Below are positions 45,844-53,381 of a stretch of 64,000 bases of DNA, in pieces. The position numbers and the translations under genes were made by a program. The stretch spans positions 1 to 64,000 of the forward strand of contig JACPUH010000037.1 of the NCBI GenBank assembly GCA_016192345.1, in the 5' to 3' direction. The notes below the pieces were generated by a model. That model made no database searches. It saw only the letters and a program-made list of their open reading frames with translations, and was not told the DNA's origin. This stretch comes from Ignavibacteriales bacterium (GTDB taxonomy: Bacteria; Bacteroidota; Ignavibacteria; UBA10030). Every line of letters starts with the position of its first letter. Within the stretch, counting starts at the first letter, position 1.

Positions 45844-46293
45844 TCACTGTTTTCGGACCACGACGTGGAGCGGGTCCGAGGGTTGTCCGATAAAATTGTC
45901 GCCGCCGTTGGGAATGATCTTATAATAGACATCCAGGCTGTCGAAAATGAACCCGTCGTTTTGAATGATGGCACTCGTATCAGAGTACGAGGGGAATCCC
46001 AATGCAGGTTTAGAGATGATTTCAAGAGGCACATACGCTGCTGCCGCAGTGTCATCGATGCTGCGGGTCAAGTCCCAGGAACGAATGTTCGTGTTCTGGG
46101 TGTCGAAGGTCCATGTGACAAGAATCCGCCGTTTCCCTGAGGATGTTGCCCCGATGGCGCCTTGAAGGTTTTGAACAGCCGGGACTCGAGTAAAATGAGT
46201 GGGGGTGATGAGGTCCTGCGGTTCCGTGCAACCGGCTATAAGAAGATACAGAAAAATGAAAAGAAGGCAAGGGAAAAAAATGGGATTTCTCAT
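45844..46293 (-). CDS. Small lipoprotein of the Exb/DUF4159 cluster
   Basis: 149 residues from the ATG at 46293 (MRNPIFFPCLL onward). The lipobox YLLIAGC gives a lipidated Cys at residue 22. In-frame ATGs at 46311 and 46320 lie upstream, the latter 3 bases after the previous stop, but none has a clear Shine-Dalgarno site. The mature part resembles one FnIII-like sandwich (RRILVTWTFDTQNTNIRSWD, DVYYKIIPNGGDNF). No family recognised. It lies between the DUF5683 gene and the giant HYDIN-type gene, 54 bases from the latter. Confidence 0.7.
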   Translation of the reverse strand: MRNPIFFPCLLFIFLYLLIAGCTEPQDLITPTHFTRVPAVQNLQGAIGATSSGKRRILVTWTFDTQNTNIRSWDLTRSIDDTAAAAYVPLEIISKPALGFPSYSDTSAIIQNDGFIFDSLDVYYKIIPNGGDNFIGQPSDPLHVVVRKQ

Positions 46294-46323
46294 ATGAAAT
46301 ATTCTGTCCATAATTATCATTTG

Positions 46324-46914
46324 TTAGAAGCGAACGGTCAGGGCCGCATTAAGCCCGTTCCTGGTGTCGGGAACGATGGCGAATGTGGCCCGGGGCGTGT
46401 TTAGAAGCCCAAAAGGTTTTTCTCCCCGATCGTCCGAAAAAAGGATGATATCCACCATATTCGCAACCCAGAGACCGATGGCGACTTTCACGAAAATATC
46501 GCGCCGCTTGACGTCTTTACCGAGAATATCCTTTGTGCTGACCATCTTCGACCAAACCGTATCGGCCCCGATGTAGGATGTCGCCGCGGAATACTGCACC
46601 TTCAACTCGTCCAGGCGTTCGTTGCGTCCCACGATATTATTCTCCGAGAGTCCGGCCATCAGGGCACTTGCGACCGTTCCGATGGTGAACGCGGCCCCCT
46701 TCTCCATGTGGCCGAGATAAGTCTGCCCCGCGCCGGGAATGACCGCCGAAAGGATCACGCTCATGACCTTTCGCTCCGTCCACGGATTCGAAGTACCCTC
46801 CTCCTGGACTGTGCTATCGGGGGCTGCGACGGGCGGATTTTCCTGTGCGATCGCGGGAAACGTGAAAAGACACGCCATGAGGAAGAGGAAGAAAAATCGC
46901 ATACGTTGTTCCAT
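46324..46914 (-). CDS. DUF5683-type membrane protein
   Basis: 196 residues. Signal peptide to about residue 24 (FPAIAQ). The core MSVILSAVIPGAGQTYLGHM then KGAAFTIGTVASALMAGL is the DUF5683/TM2-like block (PGxGQxYxGxxxKG) common in Bacteroidota; further hydrophobic segments occur near residues 140-160. Function unknown; DUF5683 genes often lie near envelope-biogenesis genes. It may start at 46914 or at the second ATG at 46902; neither has a strong site. It follows the DUF4159 lipoprotein gene by 62 bases. Confidence 0.78.
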   Translation of the reverse strand: MEQRMRFFFLFLMACLFTFPAIAQENPPVAAPDSTVQEEGTSNPWTERKVMSVILSAVIPGAGQTYLGHMEKGAAFTIGTVASALMAGLSENNIVGRNERLDELKVQYSAATSYIGADTVWSKMVSTKDILGKDVKRRDIFVKVAIGLWVANMVDIILFSDDRGEKPFGLLNTPRATFAIVPDTRNGLNAALTVRF

Positions 46915-46976
46915 AGTTATATTGATTGAAAGTTATTGTTGCGCACTACGAGACACCTCGAACCCGGCTACGGACG

Positions 46977-48482
46977 TTACTGCTGTGCCCTCAACGCGGT
47001 CAGCGCGTACGCAATCACGTTTGCCCCGAGAGCATACTGATCCTGGAATTCCGGATCCTGCTCATTCCACATCATGGAGTATCCTTTTGACGAAACGACC
47101 GCCACCAACTGGTCCCGCCAGAAGAGACCTTGCAGGTAATTACGCTTCTCCGGCATGTTTTCGATATCGTCCATCCCGCGCGGCGGCGTGTCTGTCCGTT
47201 TCCACGCCTTATAGATCAGGTGATCGTTCGGCACGGGCATGACCCGGACCTGCCGGTCCACCTTCGAGCCGATGTTCTGCATCATGGCGACCATTTGGTC
47301 GAAGTAGGGATAGTTGGAAGAGAAGGCGGAGTTGTCGATGAACAGGAATCCCCCGCGCCTGATCAAATTGGCAAGGGATTGAATTTCGATATCGGCCAAC
47401 TGGGGTTTCGAAGGTCCACAAAAGATGAACGCCACCTTCGCGTTCAGAAGGTCCGGCGATTCGATGGGGGTGGTCCGGAGATTCGGGCGGACCTTCAGGC
47501 TGTCCCGGAGGAAGGTTGCCAGCGCGTTGAGCGCATTGGGTTTCGCGTTCCAATCCTGCTGGACCGCAGCTCCTTCTTCCTCTTCCACTCGGTACCGGAT
47601 CTGGTGCATCTCGAACGTTCTTCCTCGGATGGAACCGGCGACCGTCCCGCCCTCAGAGGCGTTGTGTGCCGCCAGCAGGGTATCATGGACCTGGGAGGGG
47701 GGCGTGAAGTCTCGCTCGTTCAGGAGTGCGCGTCGGAAAAAGAACTGAAGGTTGACAAATTCGCTCGGCTCGTTATTCTCATCGTATCCGGTGATAAAAT
47801 TGTTCATCACAAGCTTGATCCGGTCCACCGACTCGTGAAGCGGGTCATACACCACGATGCCTTCGCGGCTGTCACCCTGGAAGATCGGCCTGCCCAGATA
47901 CAGAACGGTCTGGCGCACGATCCCCATCCTGCGTTCAAAGATCTCATCCTCCACGCCGCTGCTTCCCTTTCGTTTTCTAAAATATCCTTCGATGCTTTGG
48001 TTGCGGCTCGATTTTTCCTCACGCCCATACCCTGCCTGGATGTCCCCCCGATCGCTCACCAGGAAGGACAGTTCCGGGTCATAATTCAATTTCGCCGAAG
48101 CATAATTATAAATGCTTACCTTGAAGACTGAGAACCTGTTTGGCGTAAATCCCAGTTGCGGGTCGGTCCAGTTTGCATACGTGAACGGGTTGGCGGAAAA
48201 CTCGCCGTCCTTGGAATCATCCGGGAACTCGTAGTTGTTCAACTGGTAGTCCGGGAGGTATTTCACCTCCACTTTGAATGACGTCCGGTCATACACCACC
48301 GAAAGACTGTCACGGCTGATGGTGTAGCTCGTATCGTTCGCCAGGTGGAGCAGTTCGGGATCGGGCTTGAGCGTATATTCCAATCGTTCCGGGGGGAAAA
48401 AGAGATAACGGTACGCCGGATCGCAGCCAGCCATGATGAACGTCAGACAGCTTGTGAAAAGAATGGTTCGAAGCAGGTTCAT
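46977..48482 (-). CDS. DUF4159 lipoprotein
   Basis: 501 residues counted from the ATG at 48482, which follows GATCATAGGCTC and begins a lipoprotein signal (lipobox FIMAGC, Cys-20). The N-terminal half is a beta-rich domain without recognised family. The C-terminal half (about 255-500) is a DUF4159-like domain: NLQFFFRRALLN, AKVAFIFCGPSKPQL, LIRRGGFLFIDNSAF, LQGLFWRDQLVAVVSSKGYS. It aligns well by eye with the protein at 48670-50088, so the two are paralogues. DUF4159 has a class I glutamine-amidotransferase-like fold without known activity. The repeat-containing gap upstream is 187 bases. Confidence 0.78.
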   Translation of the reverse strand: MNLLRTILFTSCLTFIMAGCDPAYRYLFFPPERLEYTLKPDPELLHLANDTSYTISRDSLSVVYDRTSFKVEVKYLPDYQLNNYEFPDDSKDGEFSANPFTYANWTDPQLGFTPNRFSVFKVSIYNYASAKLNYDPELSFLVSDRGDIQAGYGREEKSSRNQSIEGYFRKRKGSSGVEDEIFERRMGIVRQTVLYLGRPIFQGDSREGIVVYDPLHESVDRIKLVMNNFITGYDENNEPSEFVNLQFFFRRALLNERDFTPPSQVHDTLLAAHNASEGGTVAGSIRGRTFEMHQIRYRVEEEEGAAVQQDWNAKPNALNALATFLRDSLKVRPNLRTTPIESPDLLNAKVAFIFCGPSKPQLADIEIQSLANLIRRGGFLFIDNSAFSSNYPYFDQMVAMMQNIGSKVDRQVRVMPVPNDHLIYKAWKRTDTPPRGMDDIENMPEKRNYLQGLFWRDQLVAVVSSKGYSMMWNEQDPEFQDQYALGANVIAYALTALRAQQ

Positions 48483-48598
48483 GAGCCTATGATCGTCCAA
48501 TCTGATAAGTGAGATCGTGCAGCCGCCGGGGTTTTCTCCCGTCGATTCCACGCGCCATTGTTCCGCACGTGAGAGACCATCTCAAAAAAATCTTTTGC

Positions 48599-48640
48599 CA
48601 CAAGAAGGCTCATTTGTGCTTCTTGTGTCTTTTTGTGGCC
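48599..48640. repeat. Dispersed repeat A, diverged copy, with inverted repeat
   Basis: The stretch CTTCTTGTGTCTTTTTGTGG (48619-48638) resembles the repeat at 36385 and 53324. CACAAGAAG (48599-48607) and CTTCTTGTG (48619-48627) form a perfect inverted pair, so this copy can fold into a hairpin. It sits between the two DUF4159 genes. Confidence 0.5.
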
Positions 48641-48669
48641 ATCCTTCTTGTCCAATATTGAAACCCCAT

Positions 48670-50088
48670 CTATTGCCGCTGGTATTCCGCAGCGACCTTG
48701 TCCCTGTTCTGATCGATAATGCTCCCCTTGGCGGTACTGGCATACACCATGATATTGATGCCGAAATGGAGTTGACGGGCGTTATCCAGCGGCCCGCCTT
48801 GCGCCGGGGAAACGAACGGCCATTGACCCCAGGCATGGGTGTATCCTTTGTTCGAGATGAGCACCGCGAGTCGCCCTTTTAAGAATATTCCTTCAAGGTA
48901 CGGATAGCGTTCCGGGATGCGACGCGGAGTCCGGCCATCCGTCTCGAGGGGCAGGTTGGCATCATCCAACCCCGAGGGGGGTCCGCCAAAATCCTCCCAG
49001 CAGTGGTAGAGCCAGTGATTATTCTGGACGCGTTCGAATTCCGCGTCATAGCCGAGGGCATCTTTCAACAAGGCACGCACGCTCTTGTTAAAGGCGCCGT
49101 ACTGTGCCGCATAGCCGTCGTCGATAAAAAGAAATCCCCCGCCTTGCAACCACTTTCCCAGGTTCTTTGCCTCCTGGGGCGTGTACTGGATGGACCCCGT
49201 GAATCCCATCATGAAAAGGATCGGTATTTCCCAGAGTCGCCGGTCGTCAAGCTTGATGTTGCCTGCGAGCGTTACGCGGACATCGGTACTGTCATGAGCG
49301 TACTCCTGAAGGATGGGGAGGGCCTTGGGGAAAACATTCCACCCCTCCTCGCCGTTTGGTTCCGATTTTGTCGCCCGCCATCGCAACTGGTAAAAGTTGA
49401 CAAAGCCGCGGATTTTTTTCTTGTTGGAGGGATTCGCCTCGATAAACCCCTCGAACCGGTCCGTCAAGTTTTCCGCGCCGATCAACTCGCTCCGCATGGT
49501 TGCAAGTCCCGTACCTCCGGTTCGGACGTTCGTTACTTCCTCGGTGAAATCGGGGGTGAAATCCACTCCCGCCGTTTGCCCCTCGCCCCAGCCCAGACGG
49601 CCGCCGGTGCCGAGGCTTCGCCCGAAGGCCACAGCGCCACCGGGGATGCCCCAGCTCGCCTCCGCGCCCGCTCCCCCTGTCATGGCCCCGTAAAAGATGC
49701 TTCCTTCAACCCGGCTTGCCCGTCCGGAAGTTGCCCGATCGGAAGCCGTGGCCGGTGTTTGCTCGACGCGCGTCACCTGGGTCGGTTCGAACTTGATCTC
49801 GCGCGGCGTAAACGATTCCACGTACGATGGGACCTTGGTCACGGAGAACGACTTTGCCAGCTTCGGCGCACGCAACTCGAATTTCACCGGAGGTTGCACC
49901 AGGTCGTACTCTTTCCGTTCCACCATGACGCCCACCTCCGAAGGGGGGCGCTCTGTCGCCACATGGTACACGCCCGTAACGATTAAATGGGCAACCGCTG
50001 CGATCAGGAATGCAAGAGCGAAATACCTCTGGTAACCCTTCTTCCATGATCCGGGCGGGCGAAGCCCTATGTTCGTATTCTCCGGCAT
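48670..50088 (-). CDS. Inner-membrane-anchored DUF4159 protein (TonB-like topology)
   Basis: 472 residues. A short positively charged N-terminus (GSWKKGYQR) precedes a single membrane helix (about 23-42), then a low-complexity linker with PPVKFELRAPKLAKSFSV and PTQVTRVEQTPATASDRATS and a Gly-rich stretch (135-180). The DUF4159 domain follows (about 225-465; FVNFYQLRWRA, WLQGGGFLFIDDGYAAQYG, YLEGIFLKGRLAVLISNKGY). One anchor, a proline- and glycine-containing spacer and a periplasmic C-terminal domain is the layout of TonB or TolA, and ExbB/ExbD are encoded upstream. No TonB C-terminal domain is present. It may use ExbBD energy; this is inference. The start has a poor site but overlaps a short ORF with a strong one. 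Confidence 0.8.
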   Translation of the reverse strand: MPENTNIGLRPPGSWKKGYQRYFALAFLIAAVAHLIVTGVYHVATERPPSEVGVMVERKEYDLVQPPVKFELRAPKLAKSFSVTKVPSYVESFTPREIKFEPTQVTRVEQTPATASDRATSGRASRVEGSIFYGAMTGGAGAEASWGIPGGAVAFGRSLGTGGRLGWGEGQTAGVDFTPDFTEEVTNVRTGGTGLATMRSELIGAENLTDRFEGFIEANPSNKKKIRGFVNFYQLRWRATKSEPNGEEGWNVFPKALPILQEYAHDSTDVRVTLAGNIKLDDRRLWEIPILFMMGFTGSIQYTPQEAKNLGKWLQGGGFLFIDDGYAAQYGAFNKSVRALLKDALGYDAEFERVQNNHWLYHCWEDFGGPPSGLDDANLPLETDGRTPRRIPERYPYLEGIFLKGRLAVLISNKGYTHAWGQWPFVSPAQGGPLDNARQLHFGINIMVYASTAKGSIIDQNRDKVAAEYQRQ

Positions 50089-50129
50089 GAACCTCGCGGC
50101 GACCTCTTCTCTCCGTTAAGTGCTTCCAT
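50067..50129 (-). CDS. Possible 20-codon leader ORF overlapping the DUF4159 gene
   Basis: ATG at 50129 follows a near-ideal AAGGAGGCGCC site and opens MEALNGEKRSPRGSCRRIRT, stopping 22 bases inside the DUF4159 gene, whose own start at 50088 has only a weak site. The frames differ. It could couple translation of the DUF4159 gene to ribosomes arriving from the TPR gene, or could mark a frameshift near the true N-terminus. A hairpin sits just upstream (50141-50164). Confidence 0.35.
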   Translation of the reverse strand: MEALNGEKRSPRGSCRRIRT

Positions 50130-50140
50130 GGCGCCTCCTT

Positions 50141-50164
50141 CCCGCGCGGTGATCAACCGCCGGG
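50141..50164 (-). other. Hairpin between TPR gene and DUF4159 gene
   Basis: GCGGT (50146-50150) pairs with ACCGC (50156-50160) and CCCG (50141-50144) with CGGG (50161-50164) with one bulged base. There is no T-run, so it may protect or process the transcript and not terminate it. Confidence 0.4.
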
Positions 50165-50172
50165 AGGGCCTT

Positions 50173-53100
50173 TTAATTTTCCGCTTCAATCCAGCGTTTA
50201 TGCATTTCCGCAAAAAACACAGCCGACCGGGCTGCTTCGATATCCTTCCACTCCCGGATGATCTCCTCAAATAACTCGAGGGCTTTTCGTCGTTCGCCCA
50301 GTTGCTCGTACGCCGATGCAATGTTGGTTTTGCATCCGTAGAGAATCTCGGAGCCGGGATACTTGTTCATGATCTTGGTCAGTTCTTCCGCGGCCACGGT
50401 CCAGTTCTTTGCATCGAAGAACGCCATGGCTGCTTCGTACTCACGGTACGCTTCAACCTGACCGAGGTCCTTGATGAGCAAGCGAGCTTCCTCGACGCGC
50501 TCATCGTTCGGGAACCGCTCAAGGAAGACCTGGTACGCTGTGAGCGCCGAATCGTACGATTTCTGGTTATAATAGTAGTCGCCGATGGTAAAGGCCGCAT
50601 CGGCGGCAAGGGTCGTTTTGGGAAATCGCTCGATCAACCCGCGGAACGTCCCGAGCATCTGCCCCGTGTTTTGCTCCTGGTAATAGGACCATCCCTCATT
50701 AAACATGGCCTGGGGGGCAAGCGCGCTCTGCGGGTAACGGCGGTACACAAGACCGTACTCCCTGACGGCTTCCCCGAACCGGTTGGTATTGAAAAAAGCT
50801 TCCCCCAGTTGCATCTGTGCGTCCGCGGCATGCTTGGAGCCCGGGTACGCCTCGAGAAATGCCCGGAACCGCTTGACGGACTCGTCCGCTTGTCCCATGG
50901 AGTACAGGGAATACGCATGAAAGAACGCTGCATCTTCCTTGAAACGGCCCGAGGGAAATTGTTGAAGGTGGCTCTCGAACGCATCGGCGCTGTTCTTGAA
51001 ATCGTCAGCTCGAAAATAAATCATCCCGAGCTGGAAAAAGACCTCTTCGAGATGCGTATTGGCGGGGAATCGTCCGGCTGCATCCTTTAAGACTGCGATC
51101 GCCTTCTCATGTTGCTGCAGGTTTCCATGCGAATTGCTCATCGTGACATAGGCGCGGACAGCCGATGCCTCATCTGCCGTGGAGGCGGCAAGCGCCCTGG
51201 TTCCCACCTCGATGGCTTTTTCGTATTCACGCGAACGGTAATGAAAATCGCTGAGCAGGGCGAGGGTGCGCCCCTTGTCGTTGTCCGATGCCGCTCCGGC
51301 AACAAGCTCGTTCAGGAGCTCCGCACCCTCTTTGTTCCTGTTGAGGCTTGCATAGCTGAAGGCCAGTTTCTCCTTGGCGGACGGCACCAGGGTTGGGAAC
51401 ACTTGTTGGAACACCCCCGACGCCAGGCAAGCCCTAAGGTCGCTTGCCGCTTCGTTGAACTTCTCCAATTCAAAAAGGACAAGTCCGCGCCCATACAGCG
51501 CCTGCACGCGCGTGTTCTCCGTAAGTTTCTTGTCTCCGATGATGCTTGTGAACTCTCCTGCTGCCGGATCCAGCTTATGCTGGGCCGTATACAACTCGGC
51601 ACGGGCAAGACGGACGAATGGCGTAAAGTCGGACGAATCGGTTTTTGCGGAGACAAACGCTCTGGTGAGGAACTCTTCGGCCTCGGTGAATTTCTGCTGT
51701 GCCGCAAATGCCCGGGTCACCCGGGCGAAGGTAAATGGAAAATAGGGGGATGTCGGGGCGACGCGGGACAGCTGGGTGATCGACTGGTCGTGGTTGCCAA
51801 GACCGTAATAACTCAGACCAAGGAGGTAATGGATTTCACTCAGGTCGAGTTTGGAGGAATCCCCCACGGCCAGCAGTTCTTCAAAAATCGTGACCGCCTC
51901 CGGGTACTGACGCTCGTCGAAGTGGCTTTTCCCGATCTGGGTGCGGGCAAGCAACGCCTCGTTGGTCCCCGGTGCCAGCTTGATGACGGAGGCGAAGTCC
52001 TCACGCGACCCGGTATACTGTCCGAGGCCGAGCTTCGCAAGCCCTTTGTACATGACGAGCTTTGAGGCGTAATCGCTTCCCGGGAAGGCGAGCAGCGACG
52101 TATCTGCATACAGAAGCGTGTTCCCGTAGTTGCGGGCGTTATAGAAATTGCTGACCGTCAGGAACAATGCCTGTTCCAGGGGAAACGAGATTGCGGCCGC
52201 CTGCGCCGGATAGGCTTGCGTGTAAAACAAGTACTCTGTTGCGGCCTTCTCGTACAATTTTTGATCCTGGTAGGTGCGGGCGATTTTATACTGGAGCTTT
52301 GCCTGCAACGGCTTGTTGTTGAAGTTTGCATCGATGGCTTGCCGGAAGACAAGGATCCCTTCATCGAACCCTTTGACCCGCGCGGTATACTCCGCCATCT
52401 TGATATAGGTCGCTTCCACCAGCGTCGGCATCAACGCAAACGTGGCGATGACCTTCCGGTAGCTTTGAAGGGCCGCATCGAATTCCCCTTTTTGCTGATA
52501 CGCATCCCCGATCTTCACCTGGGACTTTGCCACAAGCTCAAGGTTGGAGGCGTCGGCATCGCGCCCGGCCTGCGCTTCAAACAGGCGCCGGTCGCGGACG
52601 GCTTTCAACTCCACATTTTCCCACTCGGTGGACGCGAAGCTTTCGGGGCGATACGCTTCGATGACGCCGTTGAAGGCCGCGATCGCTTCATCCCATTTTT
52701 TCTGATCGAAGTAGTTCTGCGCGAGCTGATACCGGGCACGTGCGTCGAATTCCCCCTTGGGATATCCCGCGATGAGAGCGAGGAAGGCCGCGTTGGAGCT
52801 GTCGATCATGTTGCGCTCGCGGAATGCCCATCCGATGTCGTACCACGCCCTCGGCACGTGTTCATCCAGCGGGTGCCGTGCGATCAAGGCCCGTGCTTCT
52901 TCGATCGCTTTCTCATACTCCTTGCCGGCAAAGAACATCTCGTAAATCTGGTACTGGGCGAGAGCGGACAGGCGGGGGGAATCGCGCCGCTCTTCGACGA
53001 TCCGGTAGTTCTCGATGCTTGCTTCCTTGTTCCCCTGGTTCCGGAGAGCATTCCCCTTTTGATAATAGGCGGCGGTCCGGACCGCCACATTCAGCTCGTC

Positions 53101-53313
53101 TCCGAGCAAGTTGACGCGCACGCTGTCGGATTCAAGGAACGTGCTCTCTGTGGAGATGATCCAATCATATTGCTCGATCGCCCGGCGGTAATCCCGCCCT
53201 GCATAGAAGTCCTGTCCGCTCTTAAAGCGCGTCTGCACTTCGATCGGCGTCGGGATAAAATACGCCGCGAGGGAAGCGGAGAGGACGATGATGATGATGG
53301 TTTTGTAATCCAT
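50173..53313 (-). CDS. Long TPR protein with N-terminal membrane anchor
   Basis: 1046 residues from ATG 53313 (MDYKTIIIIVLSASLAAYF onward). A longer reading begins MPQSHEGTKKKILFL, which is translated from dispersed repeat A. The first 20 residues are a signal anchor or signal peptide. The rest is tetratricopeptide repeats, at least 20 by eye (AGRDYRRAIEQYDWIIS, KGEFDARARYQLAQNYFDQK, RFGEAVREYGLVYRRYPQSA, QKSYDSALTAYQVFLERFPN), in the style of BamD, CpoB/YbgF and other periplasmic scaffolds. It probably holds the envelope complex encoded around it together. The start has no clear Shine-Dalgarno site. Confidence 0.85.
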   Translation of the reverse strand: MDYKTIIIIVLSASLAAYFIPTPIEVQTRFKSGQDFYAGRDYRRAIEQYDWIISTESTFLESDSVRVNLLGDELNVAVRTAAYYQKGNALRNQGNKEASIENYRIVEERRDSPRLSALAQYQIYEMFFAGKEYEKAIEEARALIARHPLDEHVPRAWYDIGWAFRERNMIDSSNAAFLALIAGYPKGEFDARARYQLAQNYFDQKKWDEAIAAFNGVIEAYRPESFASTEWENVELKAVRDRRLFEAQAGRDADASNLELVAKSQVKIGDAYQQKGEFDAALQSYRKVIATFALMPTLVEATYIKMAEYTARVKGFDEGILVFRQAIDANFNNKPLQAKLQYKIARTYQDQKLYEKAATEYLFYTQAYPAQAAAISFPLEQALFLTVSNFYNARNYGNTLLYADTSLLAFPGSDYASKLVMYKGLAKLGLGQYTGSREDFASVIKLAPGTNEALLARTQIGKSHFDERQYPEAVTIFEELLAVGDSSKLDLSEIHYLLGLSYYGLGNHDQSITQLSRVAPTSPYFPFTFARVTRAFAAQQKFTEAEEFLTRAFVSAKTDSSDFTPFVRLARAELYTAQHKLDPAAGEFTSIIGDKKLTENTRVQALYGRGLVLFELEKFNEAASDLRACLASGVFQQVFPTLVPSAKEKLAFSYASLNRNKEGAELLNELVAGAASDNDKGRTLALLSDFHYRSREYEKAIEVGTRALAASTADEASAVRAYVTMSNSHGNLQQHEKAIAVLKDAAGRFPANTHLEEVFFQLGMIYFRADDFKNSADAFESHLQQFPSGRFKEDAAFFHAYSLYSMGQADESVKRFRAFLEAYPGSKHAADAQMQLGEAFFNTNRFGEAVREYGLVYRRYPQSALAPQAMFNEGWSYYQEQNTGQMLGTFRGLIERFPKTTLAADAAFTIGDYYYNQKSYDSALTAYQVFLERFPNDERVEEARLLIKDLGQVEAYREYEAAMAFFDAKNWTVAAEELTKIMNKYPGSEILYGCKTNIASAYEQLGERRKALELFEEIIREWKDIEAARSAVFFAEMHKRWIEAEN

Positions 53314-53323
53314 AAGGAACAGA

Positions 53324-53358
53324 ATTTTTTTCTTCGTGCCTTCGTGACTTTGTGGCAC
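53324..53358. repeat. Dispersed repeat A, copy 3
   Basis: TTTTTTCTTCGTGCCTTCGT followed by GACTTTGTGGCA. It is almost identical to 36385-36416. It fills the gap between the 1007-residue outer-membrane protein gene and the TPR gene. Confidence 0.75.
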
Positions 53359-53381
53359 GTTATAGGTTTTCGTCCGAGTTT

